A stretch of DNA of 64,000 nt from Arcuatula senhousia. Its lineage: Eukaryota > Mollusca > Bivalvia > Mytilida > Mytilidae. A model generated the notes under the pieces. It had not been told where the DNA came from. It searched no databases and was given only the letters and a program-made list of their open reading frames with translations. The position numbers were made by a program, and so were the translations under genes. Each line of letters starts with the position of its first letter. The first letter of the stretch is position 1. This document shows positions 1-13,900 of this stretch, piece after piece. The stretch is from assembly GCA_963971305.1 (NCBI GenBank), contig OZ020307.1, positions 55,611,702 to 55,675,701 on the forward strand, written 5' to 3'.

Positions 1-34
1 GGGACCGAATATTTTAGGTCTAGTTTTAATTTTT

Positions 35-1182
35 AGCTCACCTGGCCAAAACCTGGCCAAAGGTCACGTGAGCTTATGCCATCACTATGCGTCCGTCGTC
101 ATCCGTCGTCTGTCGTCGTTTGTCGTCCGTCAACAATTTCAAAAATCTTTTTCTCTGAAACTACTAAACCAATTTTACTGAAACTTTGCAGGAATCATGT
201 ACGACATGTTGGCAACATACGATCCTCATAGAAAAAAATTGAAGGATTAAATCTCCATAGGGCCGAATTTGTCAGATGACCCTTGATAGGGGTTATGGCC
301 CTTTAAAGGTAAAAAAAAGCTCTACAAAAGTCTCCATTGGGTCGAAGTTGTCAGATGACCCCTAATAGGGGTCACATCCCCTTAAAGGCGAAAAATAGTG
401 TTTTTGACCTATAGACTGAAATCTATTGCAGATAGAGAAAATCTGTTGCTTGCTTAAATGTTCAGCTCATTAAGCTCTACAAAAGTCTTTACAGGGTCAA
501 AGTTGTCAGATGACCCCTTATAGGGCTTACAGTCTCTTAAAGGTGAAAAATAGTGTTTTTGGCCTATAGAATGAAAATTATTTCAGATAGAGAAAAAAAT
601 GTTGCTTGCTTAAATATTCAGCTCAATTAGCTCTACAAAAGCCTTTATATGGTTAAAGTTGTCAGATGACCCCTTATAGGGGTTCTACAGTCCCTTAAAG
701 GCGAAAAATAGTGTTTTTGGCCTATAGAATGAAAACAACTAATACAGATGGAGGAAAGCTGTTGCTTGCTTAAATGTTCAGCTCATTTAGCTCTACAAAA
801 GTCTCCATAAGGTTAAAGTTGTCAGATGACCCCTAAAAGGGGTAACAGTCCCTTTAAGGTGAACAATAGCGTTTTTCATGTTTTTGGCCCATAGAATGAA
901 TACTATTGCAGATAGAGAAAAGTTGTTACTTCCTTAAATGTTCAGCTTGAATAGCTCTACAAAAGTCTTCATAGGGTCGAAGTTGTCAGATAACCCCTTT
1001 TAGACAGCCCCTTAAAAGTTGAATAATATTTTTTTTTGCCCATTTATAATGAAAACTATTGCAGATTATAGAGAAAAAGCTTTTTCATGCTTAAACATTC
1101 AGATCATTTAGCTATACAAAAGTCTTCATAGGATTGACAACAAGACCAGGTGAGCGATTCAGGCTCCTGGGAGACTCTTGTT
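35..1182 (+). mobile_element. Pearl/Helentron-like non-autonomous element, copy A
   Basis: Five or so tandem units of about 155-164 bp fill this stretch; the word gtcagatgac recurs at about 271, 350, 505, 661, 821 and (altered) 985. The left end carries AGCTCACCTGG followed by a GTC-rich microsatellite (cgtccgtcgtc). The right end carries CCAGGTGAGCGATTCAGG, so GCTCACCTGG is inverted between the ends. An inverted second copy lies at 29146-29986. Bivalve Pearl elements and bivalve Helitron/Helentron derivatives are known to combine ca. 160-bp core repeats, a microsatellite and short terminal or subterminal inverted repeats; assigning this copy to them is inference. It has no coding capacity. 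Confidence 0.72.
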
Positions 1183-1436
1183 AGCATTACTTATTTAGAA
1201 GAAATCCCTGTACCAATTATCATCAAAATTCATATTCAAGTTAAAATTCAATACCTTACGTCCTCGTGTAAGGATAACTTCTTGTTACGACAAAACTTGC
1301 TTTAAACGGCAGTGCAGTACGTTTTGTATCTGTACATGTATAAAATATCCATTTTACATGTTCTAACAAAATAATCTTATGGCGAAAAATGATTGCAATA
1401 TATACGTTGTAATATGAATTCAGCTTTCCAGTCGAC

Positions 1437-1680
1437 AACTTTTCCCTTTCGTGTAGCAACATTCCGTCCACTCCGGCTGATGGAGTTTACGTATTACATC
1501 GTGCTCCTTTACCGGATTTGACACACTGAACCGACAGTTGGCAGTGCGACGAGTGTTTTATAGCAAGCAGTTGTTTTTGCATGTTTGTGTTTTATCGTTT
1601 TCGTTCTTGTATACTGGTTTTGTCTCTGCCCTTTCGGACTTTTGACATTCGGATGCTCCATTAGTACCAATGCTTCTTAT
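1437..1680 (+). mobile_element. Fragment of the RT retroelement family (internal deletion plus 3' tail)
   Basis: A short remnant of the reverse-transcriptase element seen intact at 14640-15603. It keeps the coding piece around tgtagcaacattccgtcc, then jumps to the 3' tail (ttaccggatttgaca, cgacgagtgt, tatagcaagcag) and ends at the family terminus tgcttctt. Coding capacity is lost. An inverted tail piece lies at 1938-2130, flanking the dehydrogenase exon at 1789-1918. Confidence 0.7.
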
Positions 1681-1788
1681 TGGAAGTTTTATACTACTTT
1701 AACCAAATCAGGGTTTCATGTTTTGCAAATAAATGAATCTCATTTTAAAAAAGATAATTGATTGACTTTTTAAGTGTTTTTTTTTTAG

Positions 1789-1918
1789 TATGGCAGGGCA
1801 CAGAATCAAAAAGTTATCAATCGCAAATTTCTATTCTGCAACAAAATTTGCAATGACTGCTATCAATGAAGGCCTCAGGAACGAGCTTAAAGAAATAAAA
1901 TCTAATATCCGAGTGACG
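1789..1918 (+). CDS. DHRS11-like exon with the catalytic Tyr and Lys
   Basis: Preceded by a long T-tract and AG (1787-1788) and followed by the strong donor GTGAGT at 1919. The first base completes a codon, probably Ser, from the missing upstream exon; 43 full codons follow, ending with complete codons. The active-site motif YSATK is in this exon, followed by the helix FAMTAINEGLRNELKE typical of SDR enzymes. Confidence 0.9.
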
Positions 1919-4900
1919 GTGAGTACATGTACTAAAAGAAGCAGAGGTACCAATTGGGTATCCGAATGTCAAAAGTCCGAAAGGGCAGAGACAAAACCAG
2001 TAAACACCAACAGGAACGGGACAAAAACAGACAACATGTAAAACATGGAAACACAAAATACTGAATATCAATCAACAACGCGAACTCCAGTCGAAACAAG
2101 AGTGAACTCAGGTGCTCCGGAAAAGTAGTTTTTTTTAATATTATTGCTAAAATAGATCATGATTTAGTTGATCAACATATTTTATTATTATTTGTTCTTC
2201 TATGAATAAGCTGAATGAGAAAACGCCGATAAAACTCATGTGCTCTAGATTGTGAACTATTGCATTAAAATTCTATTAGATGTGCTTTAGCAAAACAATA
2301 TATCAAGTGGGAATTTTCAAGAAATATTTAAATATTGGGATATGCTGCAATTTAGGATGCCTTTATAGTGCCATGTATTTTTGCATGTACAAAAGATATT
2401 GGACTTCTGTCCAATATTTTTGGGCAATTGGCAAGTGATTAGTTAGTAAATTGTCACTCATGCAGAAGTAGAATTTAACAGTTTTATAGTAATAAATACC
2501 TTACCATCACAAATTTAGATAACAGGTACTGGCAGCTTCATAAACCGGAAACCAGAAAAAGAAAACTGATGACCTCTTGCTTGACCGGAAATACCAGACA
2601 CTAATCCCACAACAATATTTCTTCGAGAAACTAGAATATTTTATAAGCATATCCTTTTATTAATACAACTATTTTTGTTTAATAAGAAAAAATCACAGCA
2701 GGTAATATCTAATAACATTGTAAAACCTGGATGAGAAAGTTCAGTCTCTTCTATGTTGAATAAACAGCTCTTCATGAGTATTATTTGTTCTATCTGGTCT
2801 TTTTTCCTTTAATAGAATTATTGATCTCTCTTGTATATGCTGTACCTTTGGACTTGCGTTTTCTTTGCTTTCTCCAATGATACTTCATTTCTTTAAGCCT
2901 CAGGCCTAAAAGAAGAAAAAGTCTACAGATAGAATAGAAGATACGCCAGAAAAGAAGTGTTTTCAGATGCAATCGGTAGACTTATACCTTGAATAAAAAA
3001 TTACTAAAATTTTTCTACTGTAATTAATTTTCCCTCTTATACTGGTGGTTCTTAGAGGTTTAACCGTTTTATAGGTTAGGTCCATAGACTCTTCTTTGAC
3101 AGGTTGAAGAGGTTTTCTTGAATGCAACCTAGTTTGGGTAAGTGCTTCTCATTTGTAGAGTCATATCATGTTTCAGGTATGACAACATTAAAAACGAAAG
3201 AATAGAAACAGTTCCTTTGCCTTTGAATCATCAGTAATTTTTGATTCAAGGTATAAGTCTACCGATTGCATCTGAAAACACTTCTTTTCTGGCGTATCTT
3301 CTATTCTATCTGTATATTTTTTCTTTCCTTTATCTTTTGGCCCTAGAGATTCTTCCTTAGGGCATGGGTCAAGAAATTCCTGTTTCCTTGAGACTTTTCC
3401 CAGGAGTTCAGAATACCTAGCCAACTTTTATGCTGCAACTTTATTCTCTTATTTCAGTAAGATGGAGTTGCCTTAATAAGTCCTGATTTGAATGTCTCAC
3501 CAGTTTGCCACCAGTCTGAACCTCTTACTGGAGACCTTATCCCGGTTCAGAAGCTTTTGAGTAGTTGCTCTGAGCATTTTTGTTGAAGAAATGTTCAGTT
3601 TTTTCTTCTCTCCGCTTATTCTCGTAGTGTTATCATGGCCAAGGCAGTCTTGTTTGCCTGAAGTACCTTTTTTTTGATGTGTGCAATCACTTTATTTTCT
3701 TCTGAGAAGAAATGCTCATTTATGGGAAGATTAGTGTTCAGGGGTTAGAGAAACCTCCTCTACACTTTTTACGTGCTGTTCTGGGATCTCTTGAAGAAGA
3801 TTTAACTTATCCAGCAATCAGTTTCCACATTATTGTGAAATCTGTCAAGACATCCTACTGGACATGTCTTTAATTTCTAGTGGGCATCTTCTCTTCTCGA
3901 GTTGTGTTAGGCATCTGTGCTGTTTTAAGATTTTTGTGAAATCAATCAAGACATCCTTCTGGAGTTGTTGTTGACTTCTAGTGGTCAATCTGCTCTTCTT
4001 GATGTGTATCAAACTCTGCACATTTATGTGCTGTTTGGGGATCTGTTGAAGAGGGGTTTCCCTTTCCGTTTCTGCTCCGGCGCCAACACTTTTTGAGTTG
4101 GAGAATACATCAAAGCTTTAAATTACCCGTCTAAATTTCAAAATTGTCTAAACCCTAAGGTTCTTCCTACCCCAGACATAGGTTGAATATCTTAGTAATA
4201 ATTTGGTTCCCCAGTTTGGTATTTTTGGTTATACTGTTCTATGCTCTTCATATTCATACAGTGTTTTGCATTTTCAATATTTTTGGTAGAGCGCCTCTGA
4301 TGATTCTTGAATAGACGAAACGCGCGTCAGGCGTAGCAAAATTTATTGTCTGGAACTTTGTTGTCATTTGTATTTTAAACAGCAACCAGTAACCACTTTA
4401 TTGTGAAATCAGTCAAGACAGCCTACTATCCTTTGTATTCAAAGACTAGTCACTAGTCTTTGATTTTTTTGTGGTCAATCTTCTCTTATTGATGTATGTC
4501 AATGTTTGATTGACTCAAAGTCTGCTGAGCAATTGGAGGTTGTCTTAAGGATTTAAAGGTCAGATCAAGCGTGTACTTTTTATTTCCTTAGAGGCTTGGA
4601 CTTACAGCAAGATGAGTATTTTTATCTTTGCTTATTCCTTCCCTTTCTATTGGTTTTCCCAAGCAAGACGACAGCTTCTTCCTTATTGTGATTTACCGGT
4701 AGTTTTTTTTCATTAAGAGCTTGCTGTAATTGGCTCCTTACATTACTTCTGAGAGTATCACTTTCTGCTGGTCTAAGCCACTAGTCACAGTTGAAGTGAA
4801 CATCATGCTCTCTTTATCTTTTTGCTGCTGATAAATCCTCTATCAGCTACTTTTTACAAATCATGCCTTTTAAGCAAAATCGGTTATGTGATTTAAAGGT

Positions 4901-7900
4901 TCTGGACTTTTGTTTTACCAGCCTTTTCAGATCAGTTTTTTAGAGTAGGTGTTCTGTCTTGTATTCTGGAGGCCTTTTTTTGTAGGACCTCCAGCATTAA
5001 GACATTAGGTTCTTCCAGATTAATTGTTCCTTTTTTTAACATTGATCAGGAAGAATTTCTGTAATTCCGTTTCTAGTTGGATGTGCATTACTGTTGTGTG
5101 AGCCTATACAATCAGTAGAAGTTGTTTTTTTTTACTCCTAGATTTAGTGTCCTGTTTGTTTTCTGGAGATCTAGTTTTAGTAAACTTATTACTCCAGCTT
5201 TTAGGCACTAGGCTCCTACAGTTTGTTTTGATCCTTTATAGAAGGTTCAGGAAGTTTTTTTCTGAAAGTTCATTTTTAGATGGATTTGTAAATTTGTAGC
5301 ATATAAATCAGTAGGGGTTGTTTCAGCCCCAAAATTCAGTAAGGCTCATAAGGCTTGGCTTTTGCCTTTTCATTTGGTCTTTTTGAGAAATTCTCTAGTG
5401 GGTTTCTTGGGGTCTGAAAATGGTACCGTTTACTGTATTATTCTTATTACCTCTATGTTTAGGGACCTCTAGTTTATGTGCTAAAGTTATTTTTCATCAC
5501 GTGGTTTCTCTGCAGACTATAGGGGACTCAGCGCTTCGTCACATTATGTTATCTAAATTTGTGATGGTAAGGTATTTAATACTATAAAAATACAAATTTT
5601 AGAAATAGATTTAAGTTTTGTTATGTGAATACTTACAATCACAATTCGGAGGTCCCCCTCCCCTTCATCCCCCTTTTTAGTCTAGTCTGTGCTGGATTGA
5701 AAAAGATGAAGTTGTGTGATTAGTGTCTGGTATTTCCGGTCAAGCTAGAAGTCATCAGTTTTCTTTGTCTGGTTTTCGGTTCATAAGCTGCTAGTACCTG
5801 TTTTCTCGTTGTTCTCGTATAGTACTCTTGTCTAAGGTTATTGAACTTTTATCGATTTGATTTTTAAAGTGTTACTTTTTGTGCTTTGTACAAGATTAAC
5901 AATAGGGAGATGGTAGGACCCAAAAAATTAGTTTAACCCATGGCTATTGTTTGTCCCTGTAAATTATCTGTTTTTTGTTTTATGTCCAGAAATGGGTCGT
6001 TCGTTGATAATCTATGAATTTGTTTGCATCTTATGGTATGTTAATGTATTTTTAGTCTTGGGCCAATGTAAGACAGCGAGCAGTGACCTCTGGTCATGTT
6101 GAAGACTGCTAGCTGTTTTCGATTGTGATTTTTTAAATTGCCGTGTCTTTAATGTTGGTTGTGTCGCGTACACTTATTCCTCATCCCTTTATCGTCTATT
6201 TGTATACTATGTTTCACAACGGCGTAGATAACTGTGTCATGACCGAAACGTTAGGTCGCAATAAAATGATATTGCTAGAACGTTCAGTCAAGAACTGAAA
6301 AAGAGAAAAGTTAATCAGAAAAGAAATAACTTTATAATAAAATAGAATGAAATTAAATCTACAGCACTATCCAGTAAAATACAACATGCAAAGAAATATG
6401 TTAGACATTTTTCGTCTCATCCTTCAAGCGATGTAAAAAACATAATCATATTAAAAGTGTAAAATTCATACCCACACCTAAGTCAGAAAAATGCAACATT
6501 GCACTGATGAAATATATTTTTTCCTAAATTTGAACGCAGGATGTGTTGTACATATTTATACACTCATCAAGATAACGAACAAATGGCATTCTGTCCTCGT
6601 CAGTCGATGTGTGAACATCCTTTTACTTTTTAGCCCCTGAAGAAGGACTTCATGTCCGAAAATTTGGGCATTCTTGTTTTATTTGTTTTAAAGGTTTTAT
6701 TTCTTTGTATTTCTTATTTAGTTTTTACCTTTTAAATGTGGCTTCACCATCCATTTATTTATCTAACGAACAAATGCACCCCTTTTACATGTTTTATACA
6801 AAGACTGGGTATAATCCAGCCTATTCATTGACCAAATCTACAAAACAATTGAAAAAAACCCTATTGATTAAAAACATTGGAATGTATTGCAAAGCAATTA
6901 AAGATATTAACAAATATTTAGTAGGCTTCCCGTGGTTGCATACAGTAGAGGAAAAAAATTACTAGATTTGTTGAAAAATTAAATACAATTAAACTAAAAC
7001 TAAGATGAAAGTCAAACACTTGAACATGTTAGAACCAGAAAACAATACATGATTTAAATGATTTAAATGGTGTCTTGCCTAGCTGTAAGTATTAAAATAT
7101 AGAAAAAATGTTTTTGACAAATGGCGAGGGCCGATCATTCTTAAGGGGGTACTTGCACCAACATCAAAAAATTTCCTGTCAATAGATTCTCTATAAAATT
7201 TGCGAATAGACAGATTAAGTGATAAACTTTGGAAATTCTATTCGAAAAAGACATGAATCTGAGTTAGTTTTCGTGATAACTGATACTGAGGATCGGCTTT
7301 TTTACATCAAAAAGTTAACAATTTTAAAGTAAAATTCTGATTTTACAAAAATCTTATCAATATAATTTTTAGATTATTTGTAATTCACTGTATGGAAAGA
7401 GCGAAAGGGAAAAACGGTTGATTTCTGTGCCCCGATGTAGTTTATTGCTGTGCTCAAAATGAAGTCGTCTGTTTTTTTCTGCCTTTTTACTTAATTATTG
7501 AATAATTACATATCCTGCATTGTCGGTGATTTCAACATTAGATAGTAACGATTTAGTTTATTCAAGTTTCACTTGCATTTTTATGTCATAAGCTATTTTG
7601 ATCACAAAAAGTCATAAATTTTTAAATAAAACACGTTTTTTTGGAAAAATTACATAAATAAAACACTTGCAGATGAAATTTAAGTGAACAAAAACTGTTC
7701 ATCGTGTATTTAAGTATATATAGAACTCTATTGTTGATAAATAAAGTTTAATTATGCAAAGGTTCAAGACAGATCGATGAAATAAGAGTAGGTGTTGAAA
7801 TTTGCACCGCGAATGTATATTTCTGTGCTGATTTTCTACATGCGAATGTATATTTCAGAGCCCGCGGAAGTTTATTTGTGTGGTTGCGAATGTTTCGTTC

Positions 7901-10900
7901 TGAGTTATAAATACTTGGCCATAGAAAATCAGATCAAATAATGGAAATATAACTTTAGTTCTAACTCTTAACCAGGGGACAGGTTAATGAAGCTGTCCTA
8001 AGCTGTATCCTAAACAATGTCTTATGACTTAAAATGGGATGTAGAAAGGATCATCCTTAGACGCGTCCAAGGATGTTAAACGAAACCATCTTAGGATAAC
8101 CTTAAATAGGACCATTCTTATACGAATTTAAGATAATCATGAGTAGTCATATGTCATGCATTTACGCCGATGTGAAGGCGTTTGAAAAAAACTTGAAGTT
8201 TTTTGTTTTACATATTCAAATGCAAAATAGATTAAAGCATTTTTATTGCATTGCCTTTGGGTTTTTTTAGAGAATAAAAATAATGTATTGCAATATCATT
8301 GCATTTTTTCATTCATTTTTGTTCTGCGCGTTGCACTTATCACTAATACCAAAAGTAAATCCCTAGGTTTGGGAAGCAAATATCCACGTGAACTGTTAAA
8401 TGTTAATTTCAAAAGTCTAGTACTACATATATGAGAATATCGTCAAAATGTAACTGGTAAAACGCCAATATATGGGTAACTATAGGGAAAATTTAATCAA
8501 TGGCAAAAATATCTTAGTTTGCTAAATGTAGAAAATAAAATATCAAAAATGAGAGTTGGGCCACATACAACCCTAATTCAAGGGGATAATTAAACCTATT
8601 TCAGACACTTTTTTTTAAATTTCAAGTCACAAGGACGGTCCTAGGACAACAATTTTTACAACCTTAATTACGGACCAAATTTAGGACGTGCCATGCATTT
8701 TTAGGATGCCTTCAATAACACGACTTAGGACCGAGACATATCCAAAGACCATCATTAGACATGTCCTAATCCTAGGACACCTTCGTTAACACGGCCCCAG
8801 GATAATTTTAAAACAAGTGTTCATTTACAATTGCTGTCTAAACCATCTAATGTTCTACTTATTCTATAAACTACAAAAATAATAAATAAAGCTCTTTTAA
8901 ACAAAGCACGACAAAATTAATTGGTGATAAAATCTATATTTATACAGAATAGAATAGAATAGTATGCATTGAGTTATTTTTGTAGGCTGTAAACCTGGGA
9001 TTTTTTTTGCACTGGCTTTGCTTTTCCTGGAAGGACTACTGAGTTTTAGTTAACACAGTCTTAAATTTGCACAGTAATCGTATTGTCCATTTAGACTAAA
9101 ATGGAGGACACATATCGCGCCGTGTATTTTTTTTTCAATTTAGGTGCAGCAATGTCAGTGCGAAAATCGCAAAATAAAACTGTCTCGATAATTTCCTGCT
9201 ATACAGTATTCGGTTTGTTTATGATTACATTTCAAAATAACATTTCCGAACAATAAAACTAACAGTTTTTTACCCAACTTCAATAGACAATGGGGGTTCC
9301 AAAACATCATCAAAGTCAACAACGGTTATTGTAAGTTTGTTATTCATCTAGTACAATGTGTTTTCCATTTAAAATTACATCTTCTGGTCTCAAATCAAAT
9401 TTTAAATGTTTAAACTTGTTCTTTTTCTCACCCACTCTAATTTTGATATTTACTTTTTCCTTGGGATGGTTATGGACAAAATTGTTTCGTTGAATATGCC
9501 AGAAAAAAATCACAATGTTCGCATTTTAATTTATCCATATTATATTTCTGAAGTTGAAAAAAAATATTTCCTTTAGTGCCTCTAGCTTGTATTTAAAGCA
9601 CATTCATGTTATAACATCAAACAATAAAAATTAATTCTAATAAAAATAAATAGCACAGAAATAAACTACAACAATTTTTGCTGCACAGAAATCAACATTC
9701 GTGAACTCGGAAATAAACGACAGCATTTCTTCAACCCTTTTTATTGAGTGTTTACAAAACAACAAATCAGTTACTTATTGTAGGTTTTTTGTTAACCTTT
9801 CATAAGATATTCCATCAAATTAAGATTAAAAACGCAAACTGCTACTTAGAAATGAGTTTTTCTATAAATTAAAGGCTTTTTCTATTCTGATAAGTTTTAT
9901 CAGAACACATAAATAAACTTTCGCTACTTTAAAAACTGCTCTCAAATAAACTACAGCGTGCACAGAACTTAACAGCAGCAGGGCACACAATAAACATTCG
10001 CCTCATAAGTTAAACACAGCTGTAAAATCATTTGAGAGGACAATTTATAATCTTCGACGGTAGAATATGTTCTAAAATATTATAAAGAATATTTACACTT
10101 ACTAATTGCTTACAGATGTACCAAAGAATAATACGATTTTCAACATTTTAACTTTTTGTTTTTTCATTGCGATATTTCTTACATTATTTATCTATTGATT
10201 TAAAACTTGTTAAAAAACAATAGAGTGACAAGTAAGAAACTACAAATGAACCTTAACAACGCTAGTATATCTATTTGTCTACCTAAATGACATATTTTCG
10301 TCTTCCTGATGTTTACAATCGTCTGTTTTACCCACAATACAACAATGACACAGGAGTAAACTACACCGGGGCACAGAAATCAACCGTTTTTCCCTTTCGC
10401 TCTTTCCATACAGTGTAATTTATTTGGCTTTTATATTGCTTTGAAATGATAGGAAGAGAAGTGGGTGTTTCTGATTTACTTTTTCAGATGAACACAAAAA
10501 TATATTCAATTGGACAAAGTATGGTAAGGGCTTTTTTGGCCCCTTTTGATATTGATTTATATGCTTTTAAGAACTGTAAGTAAATTAATATGTTTTAAAC
10601 AAATTATAGATCGGATCTGATTTTAGCATTTGATCAAACTTGATGTAAAGTGGTTTTTTTCTCAAAATTGGTCGAAATTTGGTATATTTTTCGTATGTTT
10701 TTGGCTAAAATAACTTTGACAAGCGACCCACAAGAAACATTTTAACTGTGGATTTGACATACGAGACCTAATGTTTCCAGAAATTATCTTTGTGGGTAGC
10801 AGGTCCGCTCATATTCAAATCTCATCTCCCACAAAGATAATTTTAACAATTTTAAGCCAATTCTGCTACATTTCATAGTTCTATCATTTTGTGCACATGC

Positions 10901-13900
10901 GTAGTTACGCCATATGTGTCAAATTTTCAATAAAATTTTGCCTGTTCCAAAATATATAACCTCTGAATCACAGAATCAACCCGTTATAATTCAATATTCC
11001 AATTTTGGAAAATTTGTCCAAGCCAGGGGGCATATTCGTGCTCTTATACTATCTTGTCATAAGTTATCTCCCTTTGTTATACGAAAAATATACCAAATTT
11101 CGACCAATTTTGAGACAAAAATCACTTTACATCAAGTTTGATCAAATGCTATTATCAGATCCGATCTATAATTTGTTTAAAACATTTTAATTTACTTACT
11201 TTGTCAAAAGGCAGAATTCTGTTAGGTCTGAAGAATACGTTATAAAATAAAATGCTTTGAATATCAAAACAAAGTTAACTACTTCACTACGATTTTTTAA
11301 GTATACTTTCAAATCTTGAAGACCATTCAGTATTTAATTAAACAGGTCGGGTTTTCTAGATTTCATTTGACCTATTAATCAATCAATATTGTAAAAGATT
11401 GACCTTTCAAATGGGGGAAATGGTAAAACTTTTTCGTCGGTTTGATAGAAAAGTTCCTAACATAAACATGTATTCTTTAACTTCCTCGCTCATATTTCGC
11501 AAATACCAAATATCATTGGTTTTTTAAAAACGTTATTTTGTTTAACACCGATAAATTCTCCTTATTATGTAATGTTATGTTCCACTTATTGACTTCTAAT
11601 TTATTAAGACAATCAAAAAGGTAAACATGGCCATAAAATCTCCCTACTTGTCAAAGCTGTTTGGGTGAAAAGGTGTTTTTTTAATATGTTTATTTTTAAT
11701 ATGACATTAATACAAATACAACAACCTATTTTTTCACTGCTCATTTTAAAGATTTGTTTTGCGAGTCATGTTATATTACATTATTTCATAAAAAGCACTT
11801 GTTGGCGATCGTATTTATAAATACTCTCTCAAAAACTATTGGTTAAAAGTTTGACGAAAACATTATCCTTAAAAGGTAAAATCTTCGACCTGTTAAACAG
11901 TAAGTATAATTTTATTATGGGCTGGTCATATGATCACTTGCATCTACCCCTTTTAATTAATTAAAATATATAAAAATTGTAACTATATATCATATCCCCA
12001 CTCGTAAGAGAAGGGACTATATTGCAATCACCTTGTCCGTCCGTCGGTCCGTCTGTCTTTCCGTCCGGTTCAATTTCTCTACTTCTACTGGATGGATTGG
12101 TTTCAAATTTGGTACACAGCTTTAGCATGATGAGTTATACCGTGCCTCTCCTTTCCATGTCAGTCCATCATCTACTTTCTGTTTTCTGAGCCGACTCAGA
12201 CTTTTTTATGGGTAAAAAATAGACAATTTTTCTTAACAGATTTCTCGGCTTCTACAGAAGGGGTTGATTTCAAATTTAGTATACAGCCTAAACATGATGG
12301 GTTGTACCGTGGCTCTCCTTTCCAGATCAGTCGCACATCTACTTCCGGTTTTATGAGCCGACGTAGACTTTTTTATGGGTCAAAAATAGTCAATTTTTCG
12401 TAACAGATTTCTCTACTTCTATTGGATGGATTGGTTTCAAATTTGGTACACAGCTTTAGCATGATAAGTTATACCGTGCCTCTCCTTTCCATGTCAGTCC
12501 ATCATCTACTTCCTGTTTTCTGAGCCGACTCAGATTTTTTTTATGGGTAAAAAATTGACAATTTTTCGTAACAGATTTCTTGGCTTCTACAGAAGGGGTT
12601 GATTTCAAATTTAGTATACAGCCTAAAAATGTTTTGTAACTTTTAAACAAAAAATTTCAGTATTTTATCTTGAATATTACTTTTATTTGTTTTTAAATGT
12701 TTTGTAATTTTTAAAAAAAAATTCAGTAGTCATGCATTTTTCCATTGAAATCTACTATTTACCTTTTTTGTATGGATTTTAGATATATGTATATATTTTT
12801 AAAAATCATATATTGATGTTTTTAATGCATGTTAAGCGCTTAGAGTAATTTTAAATTAGTTAATGCGCTATACAAATATTATTAATAATAATAATAACAT
12901 GATGGGTTTTACAGTGGCTCCCCTTTCCAGATCAGTCGCACAACTACTTCCTGTTTTATGAGCCGACGTAGACTTTTTTATGGGTCAAAAATAGTCAATT
13001 TTTCGTTACAGATTTCTAGGCTTCTATAGAAGGGATTGATTTTAAATTTGGTATACAGCTTAAGCATGATGAGTTGTACCGTGCCTCCCCTTTCAAGATC
13101 AGTCGCACATCTACTTCCTGTTTCATGAGCCGACTTAGACTTTTTTATGGGTAAAAATGACAATTTTTCGCAACAGACTTCTTTGCTTCTAAAAAAGGGA
13201 TTGATTTTAAATTTGGTATACAGCGTTAGCATGATGAGTTGTACCGTGCCTCCCCTTTCCAGGTCAGTGGTCATATACTTCCTGTTTTCTGAATGGTCGA
13301 GTAGGGGTATGCTTAGCACGACTTAGTGCAACCCCTTGTTGAATACTGTAAGGTCCGAACCACCAAAAATAATACTCAGAATTTGAATAAAATTTCAAAC
13401 ATCAAGATTACAATTATATTCTAAATATGCTAGCTCATGCAGCTCTACGAAAAGGAAGAAATAGCAAACTGATTATAGATGTAATACTGTTATATTAATT
13501 GAACAATAATATTATGGACTCTTATCTTCGATAGTGAAATAATGAAAATAAATTTAATATTTTAATTGATCAAACAGAAATTAGGATGAACGGTGCAAAG
13601 ATGGGATTTTGTGTTTTTTAAATTATGTAATGATATTTCTCACATTCTTTCGAGGGCCGAAGCAAAATGTACACTGTATTTATTTTGTATATTGATTTAA
13701 ATTTTCCTCTAGTCTATAAGCCCAGGTCGAGTGGACACAGAATTTATTCCAAGAATGCTTAAGGACGAAGAAAAGGCCAAAGAGTTTTTTACTGGCATGA
13801 AGGTAGTTATAGTTTCCATTGAGTTATAACTCCATGTAGTAACAAACCAGGGGCCTGGGTGGTCGAGAGGTATAAGGCGCTGGTTTAAATACCACACTAT

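Larger units (their letters stand above)
2485..5810. repeat. Degenerate repeat-rich block with inverted pieces; possible dead retroelement
   Basis: Pieces of the left edge (2485-2611) recur in inverted form near the right edge (5551-5590 and 5717-5800), but with their order not mirrored, so this is not a simple TIR element. The minus strand has broken coding-like stretches, for instance a lysine-rich piece at 3188-3424 and 4600-4900, cut by many stops. Words such as tcaagacatcctactgg repeat at about 3850, 3945 and 4420. I cannot assign a family. A SINE-like repeat lies inside at 4085-4375. Confidence 0.4.

Noticed and set aside
12978..13319. 113-residue minus-strand frame with internal repeats
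   Set aside because: It is the translation of the 170-bp tandem array.
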